Source: Blattamonas nauphoetae (lineage: Eukaryota; Preaxostyla; Oxymonadida). From it: 64,000 nt of DNA. This document shows, piece by piece, positions 40,026 to 51,753 of the stretch. The notes beneath the pieces were generated by a model. It was given only the letters and a program-made list of their open reading frames with translations. It had not been told where the DNA came from and ran no database searches. Location of the stretch: contig JARBJD010000028.1 of NCBI GenBank assembly GCA_033064195.1, positions 62,001 through 126,000 of the forward strand, written 5' to 3'. Position 1 is the stretch's first letter. Each line of letters starts with the position of its first letter. Made by a program: the position numbers and the translations under genes.

Positions 40026-40327
40026 AACCAGACATGACTCTAGCATCAGTTTCAGCCCTATTTCTGCCTACCTTGTGGACGTCAAACACTGTTTGTGTGT
40101 GATCTTGGTCAGCTCTGACATAGCCTCATCGTTTTCCAGCACATCTATGTTCTCAGCAAATTACGATCTGAATTCGCGATTTTCATCATCTTCAATGTCT
40201 CGTAATTAACTCTAAATCCATTTGCAGTTCCTTCTTCATGTCCACTTCACATGAACTCTAACCCGTTTCCAATATAATCGCTCGTAGTAAACTGTCATCT
40301 CCCCATTTTTTTGGTTCACAGCCTGAA
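40026..40327. other. Type B flank and SPEF1 promoter region
   Basis: 40060-40130 is a type B 3' flank; 40205-40270 repeats the block upstream of the FHA gene (33195-33260). No other feature seen. Confidence 0.45.
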
Positions 40328-41361
40328 ATGGAGAAGTACGCAATAGACAACGATACACTGCTGGATATATATGAATGGGTTGATACCTTCACCATTTCTC
40401 GTCCCAAAAAGAATATGGCACGAGATTTTGGTGATTGCAGTCTGTCATTTTCTCATCGAACATTGGACCTCTTCATTCTTTCTCATTTGCGCACCTATCA
40501 AGTGAATCTTGCTGAAATTGCCAAATCATACTTTCCAAAATTAGTAGACATTCACAATTATCCTGAATCATCGAATACAAAGCAGAAAGAATTGAACTGG
40601 AGAACATTTCGAAGTTTCCTCTCTTTGTCAAATCATCTGACCTTTCCTTTTCAGCAAAGGTTCTCAAGAAAACTGGCATGAACTTTTTAACGGATGAGGA
40701 CATCATGCTAGTTGCAAGCAACACAACCGGAGTGATCGAGTGGATCCTTCACGAATTCCGAAAAGGAGTTTGTTCCAATCTATTTGTTCATCACCTCGTC
40801 TTTATTTCCACAGGTAGAAGCATATTTCGCAAAGTACAAAGGTGTGCCACTTCTTCAACTTGAAAGAACCGCGTTTCTTTTCTATCAGATGGGCATATTG
40901 TAACCAAGAAACGACCTGTCCCGGGCGATCCAATCCACGATGCCGGCCTTTCTCCTCCATCTGTCCTCCTTGTCCCAAAATCAAAAACCCAACCAGTTCC
41001 AAAACAAGTTTTGAAGCCCTCACCACTCCATTCCACATCTCCCACTTCTTCCCCCACCATTACTCGAGAAGGCTCAAGCAATAATGTCACGACAACATCA
41101 TCTCCCGCTTTAGGAAGACGATATCTGTCACGAGCCACCTCAACACTCCAACTTCAGAACGATCAAAATGAGAGAATCTCGGACAAAAACCAAGTCATCG
41201 AACAGCTTTCTACGGAGAAGCAAGTATGTGGGTGTTGATTTTAAAGCATTTATGTTTCTATTTAGGCACTCGAAGAGAGGATTGAGGAACTCGAACGGAA
41301 ATTAAAAGAAAAGGAAATTGTCATCTCAAAACTCACGTTTGAGGTTCAGAAAAGACGCTAG
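40328..41361 (+). CDS. SPEF1: SPEF1/CLAMP-like CH-domain microtubule protein (6 exons, 264 aa)
   Basis: Exons 40328-40439, 40503-40613, 40655-40767, 40814-40841, 40889-41223 and 41266-41361 add to 795 nt in one frame; all introns are GT-AG and 41-63 nt. The N-terminal calponin-homology domain follows animal SPEF1 closely: LLDIYEWVDTFTISRPKKN, MARDFGD, LAEIAKSYFPKLVDIHNY, KQKELNW, then VLKKTGMNFLTDEDIM and TTGVIEWILHEFRK. A Ser/Pro/Thr-rich linker and a C-terminal coiled coil (EERIEELERKLKEKE) follow, as in the family. SPEF1 binds and bundles microtubules in axonemes and ciliated-cell rootlets; here a role in flagella or the oxymonad microtubular cytoskeleton is inferred. Exon borders are by eye. 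Confidence 0.85.
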
Positions 41362-41615
41362 ACATAGGCAACACACTGCAACGATCTTTCTTCGATTTAT
41401 TTAGACGATTTAGTTGGATTAAAGCACACTTCACCATTTTTTTCGATGTCACACCAAAAGACGCCCGCAGACTTGATTCCTCCAACTTGAGCGGAACTTT
41501 CAAGAAATTATCAACGCACAGAGTCACCGCCTCCCGTGATATGCCTCGACAAAACATGAAAATAAGATCCAGCCGTAATAAAAATAAGGACGCGACAAGT
41601 CAACAGAGAACGCCA
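41362..41615. other. Short convergent intergenic region
   Basis: 254 bases between the 3' ends of SPEF1 (+) and the NAP1 homologue (-). No feature beyond presumed 3' UTRs. Confidence 0.5.
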
Positions 41616-44600
41616 CTACAATGCTGTGAGTTGCTTCTTGGCAGACTGGATGATGTAGTAAGGGCACATCTCATCCCACTGCTCGGACGTCACCCAGGGC
41701 AAATCGTCCACAATCCCATCAACCAAAACAAGCTTGTTTTGGCAGAGTGTGTGATTCCTTGGGTCGTTCCAGTTCGAAGCGAGTACATGCTGTGTTGTGC
41801 ACTCCAACGTCCCCCACAGAATGTAGAACGGCGTTCCAGCGGTCACCTCCAACCGATCAACCAACACCTCAATCGGATCCGACCCTCCATCCACAATCTT
41901 CTCTCCGAACGCATAACAAGCAGCGATAAAGCCTCTTGTGATCAGCGACAAGTTGTGTTCGAAGTTTCCAATCGTCACGTTGTACGACGCTTGCTTCCAA
42001 AGATTCTCCGACCAGAGAAGGGCGTTGAACGCAGCAGGCAGGTTATAAGACAACGTCTCGTTGTTGAACCATCCCACCAGCGACGGGAAGACCGAGATGA
42101 ACGATGGATACAGGATCTTGTCCCTGGGGCTTGTGGGGATTTTTGAGATCCGGGCGACGTCCCAAAGTGAAGAGAATTCGAGAATAGCGCCAGAATCTGT
42201 TGGGTCCGACGATTTTTCCGTAATTTGGCCGCACAATGCTTCAATAGCTCGTGTCGGGAGGCAGTGCTGTTCCTGAAGCACATCTCTCAATTGCGACGAG
42301 AACAGGTCGCAGAGGGTCACCATCACACCCAGAATTGTGAGAGGCTGAGCAAAGTCGGTGATTTCCCTTCCTTTCAGCTGTTTGTTAACATCTTCGAAAG
42401 CGTGTTCGGTCTGAATCTTGGGATCGTGCATCGATGTGAAGATCGGTGCGTTCAGACCCATATACTGGTGAACCTGTCCCAGACACCGAGGAATCGTGCT
42501 CATATTAATAAATCGGATGATACATTCGATTCCCAGCGGACCCAGAAGCGTGCACAGACAGCTGATCTCGTGTGAGGTGTACGCCAGGTAAGGGGATTTC
42601 AAGTGACCCTGCGCCGAGATTGTTCGAAACTGGCTTGGATTCAGCAAGAATGACTTGTTTGTTCGTGAAAACAGGACAGGGGCGTTGGGATCTTGGAAGA
42701 TGAAGTAACTGGAGACGACAGAATAGAACCAAGCGTACGCCTGCGCTATACACCCACTTGTTTTGCTTTTTTCTTCGATTTCTGCGTCGCCCAGTGCGGT
42801 GGCGATCACATTATCAGCTTTGGTCAGATCTGACTCTTTTGTCGAATGAGCGTCTCCAAACAGAGATACCATCCATTGGCCAAGAGGCACAGGAGGGTCA
42901 GTTTTGAGTGAGGGAGGTACAAATTGTGGGAGGATGACAAGGTTTGTCAGAACACGCTGGGCAATTGTGTTTATGGGGATGATCGAGCGGAATGGGTCAA
43001 GGGCTTGGGAGAGGAGGGATAGGGTTCGTCGGACCAGGTTGAGGTAGTATGAAGGGAGGAAGGGAACAGGATATTTCGAAAGCTGCGAAAGCGCCGGATA
43101 TTTTGGTGGTGGAGCGAGTTGAGCATCATGTGGGTTGATCACACTCAATGGATGGAGAGTGTCCGGAGCTTGGATAAAGCGGAGTGGGGCAGATAGCTGT
43201 GACGTGAGTGATTCCTCCGGCTGCTTTGTGTCTCCAAAGATGGTTCTGAGCGCGAACGGGACTGGCTTTACGTCGTTCTCGGTGACGAGTGGATTGCTTG
43301 TTTCCATACTTTTGTAAAACGAGTCAACAGGCTTGGTCAAGCAGAAAGCGAAGAATGAGTTTAAGAAGTCAGCAATGATGTTGAAGAGCATGCTGCGGAC
43401 ATTCAAAACGCGATCGCCAAGTTTGATCAATCCCAGATCCCGTGTTTGCGCTGACTTGGGGAGATAGTTGCTGAGATTCGACAGAAGCGAAAGAATATAT
43501 CGCATGCCATGCACAGCAGAATCCACTTTCTCCTGTTTCGCTTGGTCCATCTGGAAATTTGGGATGGCGTCCTGCTTCTGCGACGCCTTCCTTCCGGTGT
43601 CGATCACATCCGAGTGTGTGGAGGACGTGATGGAGAACACTTCGCACGAATGCGCCACAGTGATGGCGAGATACGTCGACAGGTGGGAACGAAAGTTGGT
43701 CAGCAGGTTCGTCACGAACGAGTCGACCCAAAGAATCATGTTCAGCTGCGAAGTTGTCTGCGAGGCCTCGGGGAGGAAGGGATGAGTGTGCACGCAGTAC
43801 GAAGGAAGGAGAATGACAGACGTCAGTTCCTCGCTCGACAGATCGGCTTCGATTCCGGCAATAAGCACGCGCCCTGCCTTTCCCATATGCCCTGCCAGCA
43901 CAGACGAGAGCGGCGAGAAGATTCTGTCGATTGTCTGCAGATACAGTCGGTGGTCGGCCATTCGCAGTCGCTGGACAGTCGCTGACAGAAAACCCCACAA
44001 ATCCGCCCATGTCCGAGACGCCGATGTTTTGCTTGTGTGCTCGTTCGCAAATCGGAGGAGGTCAAGTTGAGCCAATTCCAGTGCGGTGAGATTTTTTGAT
44101 TCTGCGATTTGGGAATGGGCTTGCGAATCTTGTGCTTTTGTCAGAACAGATAGACATCCTGTGAGCAGAGCACTGTGCTGGGGACTGACGCTTCCTGAGT
44201 ATGTCGCGATGAGCTGCTGAAGCACTGACGCGTCGTTCGCGAGTGTTTGGGAATAAATGTGGTTCACAATTTCAGCTTGCGACAGGAGATGATTATAAAG
44301 TTTAAGGGTCGCATGGAGCAGAGGGACAATTGTGTGAGGCCTGTTGAAGGAGGATTCTTTGTATTTTCCTGCTTTCTTGGCTGGCGGACGAGAGTGATGA
44401 ATGAAGAACAATTCGACCTGCCGGCATGCCAGATTAAGAAGCGCAAGAAGTCGATTTATCGAAAATTGGACAGGATATAATGTCCCGTTGTCTATTTGTG
44501 ACGATGGAAGTGTAATTCGCAAGTTGTGATTGATCAGTTTTGTGAGTTGGATGTGGTGAAGGGTGGTTGCTTCTGGTCCGTTTGTAAGCGCATTCTCAAG

Positions 44601-45679
44601 TGCCTTGTCCGGAATATCCTTGTCAAGCTTGAGTACCTTCGATTTCACATTCTTTAAGCTATCCCGAACAGCGGAATGTGGGGAGAACACTTCCGATCCA
44701 AAAATGGGGAAATAAACAAGTCCAGATAGGATCGTCTTGAGTTCCTCGAGTTGTTCTGCTCTGTGCACAGTGTCACTGAACAGCATCGTCGAAAACACCA
44801 GAAATCGCTGAGTTTCCGGTAGTTGGAGAAGTGAAATGTATTTTGGGTTCTGGTCAATTTGCCACTGTTCTGTGGGGTTGCCCATTACCTGCTCCACATC
44901 AAGCGACAGGGGACCAGAAAGGAGGTAAAGATCGGAGAGGGATATCGTGGTAAGGACAGATGAGATTTGGGATTGGAGAGATTTGATGAAGGGTATCATT
45001 GGGTTTAGTTCCTTTTGGAGGGTCGGAATGGGATCAGCAATATAATCAACAAATGTTCGGAGTCTGAACGGACGAAAATAAGAACAGGAGAAAGAATGAC
45101 GAAAAATGAAAAATGGCCACACTTTTCTTGGTGAGGATGGGTTGACGAGTGCTTCTGTTGATACAACATGAGGAACACCAGAACAGCTTGGCGCAGTGTG
45201 GTCATCGACGATAGTAGAAAAAGTGATCTCACGCAATTATCAAACGCTGACAGAAACAATTCTTGTTCAAGGGCAATCTGAACTAATCAATGGAATAGAA
45301 AGAAAATACCGGGAAATTGTCGAATGTTTGTGATGTATCGTTCAGGAGTCGCGTTATTTGGGTGAAATAGTCCACAAAATCACTCGCAACAACTGGAAGG
45401 GGCTGCAAGTCAAAGATCAGAAGATCTGCGGTCACTCCGTTTTGCTGCGCCAGTGTCCACTGCAAGACAATCACAAGAAAAATCACAATTGGAGCATACC
45501 TTGCTTTGGTCCATTTCTTTTTCGTTTTTCAAAAGTGGCCAACAGTTCTGGTTAATCAATGTTCGGAGCGATGATGGCATCGAACCCGGCGCTTCCAACG
45601 CTGTTTTCACTTCAGAGAGTCGGATCTGAATAACATTACTGTATTCCTGAAGGATCAGGAATCGATCCACGAGACTCAT
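41616..45679 (-). CDS. NCKAP1: NAP1/HEM (NCKAP1) homologue, WAVE regulatory complex subunit (4 exons, 1310 aa)
   Basis: Exons 45679-45500, 45459-45310, 45277-45123 and 45063-41616 total 3933 nt in one frame, with introns of 40, 32 and 59 nt. Landmarks of the HEM family appear in order: a MSLVDRFLILQEYSNVI start, NPKYISLLQLPETQRFLVF (human CEYLSLDAMEKWIIFGF), a LNLACRQVELFFIHH helix, RMADHRLYLQTIDRIFSPL (human LADHRELGKMMNTI), LLGPLGIECIIRFI (human LLGPYGMKFLSES), ILGVMVTLCDLFSSQLRDVL (human [20 protein letters not shown]) and a C-terminal CPYYIIQSAKK (human FPYVLLRNAYH). Length is slightly above the usual ~1100. It scaffolds CYFIP/WAVE for Arp2/3 activation at the membrane. Start supported by exon phases; an extra upstream exon is possible. 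Confidence 0.85.
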
Positions 45680-47616
45680 CCGTGTTATGGATGGATCGAA
45701 GAAATAGGAGCAAGTTGCAGAAATGGAATGAAATTAACCTTGTGGACGCTCTATACACAGTCAAGGACTCAATATTCTCTCTTTTCTCTTCACATCATCG
45801 AAAATCTGAAAGTAAAAAGAGGAAACATGATGGTGAATAGAACGAATCGGGCTGTGCTCTAAAGGTCCATGTTGGCCAGTCCTCACCCACCATCAATTCT
45901 CGGAGGTAATTGGTGAATTCCTCGGAAGAGTGGGTGGATACGAGGGACATGGGGAGGAAAATGAGGAACAAGATGAGCAGGGAGAGGGGGAGGTCGAGGA
46001 ATATCATCATCCGTCGAATGTCCTCCCCAACGGACTGGTGGATAGAGGAGAATGTTGGCACCGAGCATTCGAAGACCAGTCCAGTCTTGATTCCATACCA
46101 ACTGTTCCACTCGATCTTCCAATCCCTGCTCGTTCAGTGCGATGATCCGAGCGAGCCAGAGAGAGTCAGAGAGAGCGGGTCGGTTTCGGATGAAGGATCT
46201 GAATGCGGTTCTGAGTTTTTTGATTTCTTCGAATGAGGTTGAGACGAGACGAAGGGCAGAAGGAACGAGAAAGGAGATGGATGTGTGGAGGATGGAGAGG
46301 GAGGAGAGGAGGGAGTGAATCGAAGGATGACTGGCGAAGAGAGGAGCAGCAAGCAAAAACAGTGATGTTTCAATTCCTTCCACAAATCTAACAAATCGGG
46401 AAAACGAGTCTGTTGGGTCACCAATCAGTCTGATGTCAGGAAGTGAGCGAGTGACGAGTGCGATGAGATGGGAGAGTGAAGCAGCGAATGTGACAATGTC
46501 TTTCTGAGGTGGACGAGAGTGGTTCAGCGGGACGAGAAATGGCTGAAGTGAGTTCATCACGATTTCGGGAGAGAGTGGAGTGTTGTTCGAGAGAAGGAGA
46601 GGAACGGTGAGTGTCAGCGTCGGATGATCGGATTGTTTGGTTCGAAGATGAAGAATGAGTTCTGAGACAGCAGACATCACTCCTTCCACAATCTGTCTCC
46701 CCACTTTCCCGAATCGTTGGATGGTGTCAAGTTGAGTTTGGAATGCCACGAATTGTTGATTGGATGGAATGAATTGATGTTCCAACTGGATCGAGATTGC
46801 TAGCAGACTGACGCTGAACGATGAGAGGAGAGTGGAAGTGTGAGTGGAGTGTTGCGTATGTGGAGAAGGCGTGAAAGTGAAGGACGAGAGACAAAATGGA
46901 TTCTCTGTTGTCTTTGTCTTCTCCTCCATCAAAATGAACAGCTTAAGAATTGCGAAGAGAAGAGAACAATTCGTGGTGAGTGTAAATTGAGCAAGTTGTG
47001 GTGCCAAGACCATGATATCTCGATTCGTCTTCTCCGTCAAGATCAACGCCACTCGCACGCAGAGCTCAACCACGTGTTCCACATCCTTTCGATTCGTTCT
47101 GTTCTTCTCATTCCACATTCGATTCAGCTCGCCAATCACACAAATAAGAGAATCAGCCACTCCTCTCTCCCGATCCTCTCGCAAGTCACCCACTCCAACA
47201 CCAAACACTCTCCCATCCTCGCTCTCGACTGCCAGCATCTCCCAAACTTGTCCGAGTCTGTTGAAGTTGGCACAGTCCCTTCCCATCTCACCCAACTTTG
47301 TGATCGTTCGATTCATCAATGTCTGTCCATCCGTCGGAGGCTCATTTCGAGTCTTGATCAACAATAACAACGCGATATCAATTTGGGTCTCGTTCTTGGC
47401 GAGTGCGAGCAGTTCTTCAGTCTCAAACAGCGTAAGCCGTGACAGAACAGCAATCTGAACCAAAATTCGCCACTTTTCGTCTTCGTTCTCCGTTCGTGAG
47501 AGTTGGGTTCGAAGAGACAAAGTGGACACAGACCACTCGGAATGGGAAGAGTGAGGGATGCGTGATCGGAGGGAGGCGATGCAAGACGAGAGAGAGGAGA
47601 GGAACGGGAGAGTCAT

Positions 47617-47993
47617 CAGTCAGTCCTGGATTCCAGAATTTGGCATATTTTTTTTAATAAAGGAGCCGATCACACACTTCTCAACGAATATGGAGATTTT
47701 AAGATTCTTCCCATTGGAGAAGAACCAACAGGTGTCTACAATTTGCTACACATAATTGATTCAACCAGAGATTCTTCCTTCGATGGTGCTGACGGAGATC
47801 ACCTGTTATGGGTCAGCTCCAAATCGGCTTTCTAGTGGATTATGTCTGACGAATTCATAGTATTTCCCTTCGTAACATCATTTCTGTTATTTCTGCTCTT
47901 TTCAAATGACACTGGAATCAAGTTGGCATAAAGTGTTGTGATCGTCCCTTACAATAAAAAAGTATTCCAAATTCCGGAATGCGGGACTGACTG
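47617..47993. mobile_element. 377-bp element with ~57-bp imperfect terminal inverted repeats
   Basis: Left arm 47617-47673 and right arm 47938-47993 match as inverted repeats at roughly 80%, both beginning CAGTCAGTCC. The flanking dinucleotide AT (47615-47616, 47994-47995) is taken as target duplication, although the palindrome extends as CATCAG...CTGATG, so the exact border is uncertain by a few bases. The interior is AT-rich and non-coding. It fits a miniature inverted-repeat element and, from arm divergence, is the oldest of the three in this gene. Confidence 0.6.
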
Positions 47994-48103
47994 ATGTTCG
48001 AAGTATCGTCTGTCCCCAAATCCATCACAATACGAACGAGAACTGGAATGTTGGGGGGAGGAAGAATGAGTTGAAAGGAGGCAAATTCAGAGAGCCAGAG
48101 AAG

Positions 48104-48992
48104 CAGTCACGGACAAAAGTTTACGGGCACCCTTGTTCGCGTTTATGAACAATCACTTTTTTCTAGTTTTTTAACAAACACTTCAAAACAATGAAAGAAT
48201 GTTATTTCTCTAATATATTGCAATAATAGTCTGTTGAAGTGAAAAACATGGCGAGAGATTGAAGAGACCTGGGATGAAAATTATGTGGCGGCAACCTACA
48301 CTGCTCTCCTCTTTCAGGGAGAGGAGAAGTGATCAGTGGAGTGAGTTTCTCCCATGAAAACGATCAGTCTCCTCTCCTCATAGAGATACAGTTGGAGATG
48401 TGATGAAAATGAGTGAAAATTTGTTTCGTGATCTCCCCTCTACTAGCCTTGTCGACACACCAAACACTCCCAATGCTCTTGCGAACGAAGATAATGATTT
48501 CATTTGCTTATTTGTGATGAGTTGTAGAGAGACTTCGATCGTGTCATGTTCGTCAACCTTCGTACGAACAGCTAATGACTGGAATCCATTGGGTGGAGAC
48601 GGAATCCACACTCTGATGATCAGATGGAGTGTTTGGTGTGTCGACAAGTCTAGTAGAGGGGAGATCACGAAACAAATTTTCACTCATTTTCATCACATCT
48701 CCAACTGTATCTCTATGAGGAGAGGAGACTGATCGTTTTCATGGGAGAAACTCACTCCACTGATCACTTCTCCTCTCCCTGAAAGAGGAGAGCAGTGTAG
48801 GTTGCCGCCACATAATTTTCATCCCAGGTCTCTTCAATCTCTCGCCATGTTTTTCACTTCAACAGACTATTATTGCAATATATTAGAGAAATAACATTCT
48901 TTCATTGTTTTGAAGTGTTTGTTAAAAAACTAGAAAAAAGTGATTGTTCATAAACGCGAACAAGGGTGCCCGTAAACTTTTGTCCATGGCTG
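48104..48992. mobile_element. 889-bp fold-back element with 367-bp inverted repeats, Tc1/mariner-like ends
   Basis: Arms 48104-48470 and 48626-48992 are inverted copies with only about three mismatches in 367 positions, separated by a 155-bp loop. The ends CAGTCACGGACAAAAG and CAGCCATGGACAAAAG, followed by TTTACGGGCACC, resemble Tc1/mariner termini. The flanking repeat is AAG (48101-48103 and 48993-48995), not the TA normal for that superfamily. Open frames in it are palindromic by-products and no transposase is present, so it would move in trans. The near-perfect arms imply recent insertion or arm conversion, and transcripts would form a long hairpin. Confidence 0.8.
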
Positions 48993-49756
48993 AAGCACAT
49001 CTTCCTTCTGTTTCGCTGCGAGGAAAGGAAAGATGTGGAGAATGATTGTGGCACGCTGTCGGACTTTGAGTGTCGATCGGTTGAGCGGAGAGAGTGAAGG
49101 AAGTGGCGGATCGAAGAATTCGAAGAGCTGGTTGGCCAAAAGTTGGAGTGCGAGCGAATCGGATTGGAGAGATGTGTCTGAACAGCTTGTCTCCTTGTTT
49201 GGATTTGCAGAGAGTTCAGGAGAGAAGAAGGGGGAGTGGAGAGGAGAGGAGGGAGGAGAGAGATGATGAAGTGTGCGGATGACACAGTTGACGAGAGCGA
49301 GTCCAATTCTGTTGAAATCAATGTTTGTGTGGAGCGGGAATCGAACCTCGTCCTTCTCGATCTCTCCCACAACCCGCCCGACCTCCTCGCTGAGTGAGAG
49401 AGGAGGAGAGTGTGTGGGGGATGGGGGAGTGAGAGGAGGGAGTGGCCAGTGCGAGACGAGTGGAAGAGTGGGTGGAGTGTGGTAGAAGAGTGTTTCGACT
49501 GTCTCTTTCGACAAATCAAACAGCTCTCCAAACAGTTTCATTCCCTTCTCTCTCAAACTCCCCTCTGCCATCCCTCCACACACCACAACCAAAACAACCA
49601 GTGTTTGCCAGTTTTTTGTCTTCAGTGTATGTTTCGGTGTAGGCAGCGGTGTCAGCAGCGCATCCAAAATCAACTCCAGTTTGTCACGTTCTGTTCCAAG
49701 CCGAACATTCATCCCAGTCTGTCCGCCCACACCTGCTCCACACACAACTTGACATA

Positions 49757-49955
49757 CTATTGTTCATCAACCCCCAACATTCTTAAACCCACAACATTTT
49801 GAAAATGTGTCAGTTTTGTTCTCTCATTTTCTGCCTTATGCCTTCTCATTTCATTTTGTTCTTTCTCTCATCCCTTCTTTTCACAATATTAATCAGGTTT
49901 GAGTCAAAAAACAGAAGAAAACTAAAAAGTCTTCCCTGAACGAAGTGATCTTCCC
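49757..49955 (+). repeat. Left 199-bp terminal inverted repeat of the pogo-like element
   Basis: Inverse of 51720-51918. Carries the element's presumed transposase-binding sites and probably its promoter. Confidence 0.9.
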
Positions 49956-50126
49956 GTTATTTTGCGAACCAAAATTCCGTCCCCAAGCTTCAAGAATTGC
50001 GATGGGAATCACTACACGTGCTGTATGTTGTCTGCTGTTTTGATTGCTTCAATATGTCACCCATAGAGATCAAATCTGTCCCGAAACAGAAAACCTGTTC
50101 ATCACTCCGCAAGGTGGAAACAAAAT

Positions 50127-51753
50127 TTGATTGAAATCAGATTGAAACTTCAAAAGCAACCATATAAGACGATGAATCCCCTTCTTGCCTTGCTCATTCT
50201 CGAACAAAAAACCAAAGTCGAGCGGGGAGTGATTCAAGAAATTACTCATTTGAGATCAGATACAATCTCACGAGCTCGAACCATGTTTCGATCAGGGAAG
50301 CAAATCCAGAAGAATGGACGACCTTCTGCAATCCCTCAGGCCGAGTTGGCACTATTTGAATCTTGGCTGCAAAAACAAGTCGATGCGAGTAAATACATCA
50401 CTGTTAAAGAAGCACATTCCAAGGTATCTCACGTTTCTTTCGTTCATTGGAATCATACAGCTTGAAGATGTTCTTTCCTCGTCTCCAAACGAAGTGACGA
50501 GGCAGATACAGATTGCACCAAACTGGACACACAATCATGTTTCCAATCACCCCAACCTTGACTATTCTGTTCCGAAACGGATGGATTCCGCAAAAACAGC
50601 TGCTGCAAACGAAACAAATATGATGGAATGGCACAAACAACTTTCAGACATCATCATAATAAACAAAATCCAGAAAAACCTGATTTTTAACTGTGATGAA
50701 ACTGGATTTAGCGAAGTAAAACATTCGCAACAATCAATTATCCATCGCATCAACTATCCTCCTCCCCTCCTTCGGAAAAATACAAGAGTGACCAACTTCA
50801 CTCTTGTTGCATGCGTGTGTGCTGACGGATCATATTTCAAGCCAAGACTAATTTATCCAATGAAAACTATACCGGTTGAATTTATCGAGTTGGAGACGTT
50901 TGGAATTAAGGTGCTTTGTCAGGGAGACAGTGGTGTCCACTCAGATCTATTTCATCAATTGTGGACAACTTGGATCCAACCAGCAATCATTAAGAAGAGA
51001 AAGAAGGCAAATCAAACCGGTCAGTGGGCATTGTTCATTATGGACAATTGTTCGTCACACCTCTCCTCTTCCGTCTCTCAACTAGCTCTCCAAAATCAAA
51101 TCCACATCCTCACGTTGCCACCCAATACCACCAACCTCACTCAGCCACTCGACGATCGAATTTTTCAGAATCTCAAAAGAAGCTACTCATCGTCTTACTC
51201 TATTCCACACCCATTCACACAAGTTGGGCATCGTCAGGCAATTACGAGAGCGCTTCCAAATGCAATTCAAACCGCATTCAGACGAACAGTCATCGAAGCA
51301 GCATTTAGAAGGTGTGGAATTCAGCCACTAGATTCGAGACCACTTCTCGACAGACTTCCAAAGCAAGAAAATGATTCCGAAAACCAATCTCAGTCAACAA
51401 TTCAGAAGTTTGCAAATGCATCATTTGCATCGGTTAAGCCAGTAGTGAAATCTGGAATCCTCTTGACGACACAGGAGTACATTTCTGAGAAGAAAAAAAA
51501 AGAAAACGAGATCAAAGAAAGAGCGACCAAGCGTGAAAGGAAGAAAATTCCAAACGTGAAGTTGGGAATCCGAAAATGCACGCCAAAAACCTTGAGAAGA
51601 AAGAAAGAGAAGGAAAAAAAACAGGCTCTCCCAGCTCAAAAACCAAAAATGAATGCAACAAAACCAAAACGGAAGTCATATAAGGGACTACTCAGGAGGA
51701 TGCAGACAAATGACAAAATGGGAAGATCACTTCGTTCAGGGAAGATTTTTTAG
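50127..51753 (+). CDS. Pogo/Tigger-like transposase (DDE_1 type), one 37-nt intron, about 529 aa
   Basis: Exon 1 (50127-50423) encodes an N-terminal helix-turn-helix region (DTISRARTMFRSGKQI, then GRPSAIPQAELALFESWLQK, CENP-B/pogo style). A GTATCT...ATACAG intron (50424-50460) joins it in phase with exon 2 (50461-51753). The catalytic core is typical: LIFNCDETGFS, ALFIMDNCSSHLSS and PPNTTNLTQPLDDRIF, giving three aspartates with 35 residues between the last two. A Lys/Arg-rich tail (about residues 425-529) probably holds nuclear localisation and DNA contacts; its last codons lie in the right terminal repeat. Start could be ATG 50172 instead. No stop or frame break, so the enzyme looks whole. 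It would cut at the terminal repeats and insert at TA. Confidence 0.85.

Larger units (their letters stand above)
34198..40110. repeat. Right copy of the four-gene segmental duplication
   Basis: Same order of genes and spacers as 20540-26600. In this copy the first gene is broken and the third intact; in the left copy the reverse holds, so each block complements losses of the other. Confidence 0.65.

Noticed and set aside
43369-44070. Overlapping frames on both strands inside the NAP1 homologue
   Set aside because: Shadow frames; the HEM-family frame is collinear with known subunits.
48378-48732. Two overlapping ~105-codon frames on opposite strands
   Set aside because: They lie in the palindromic arms and loop of the fold-back element and mirror each other.
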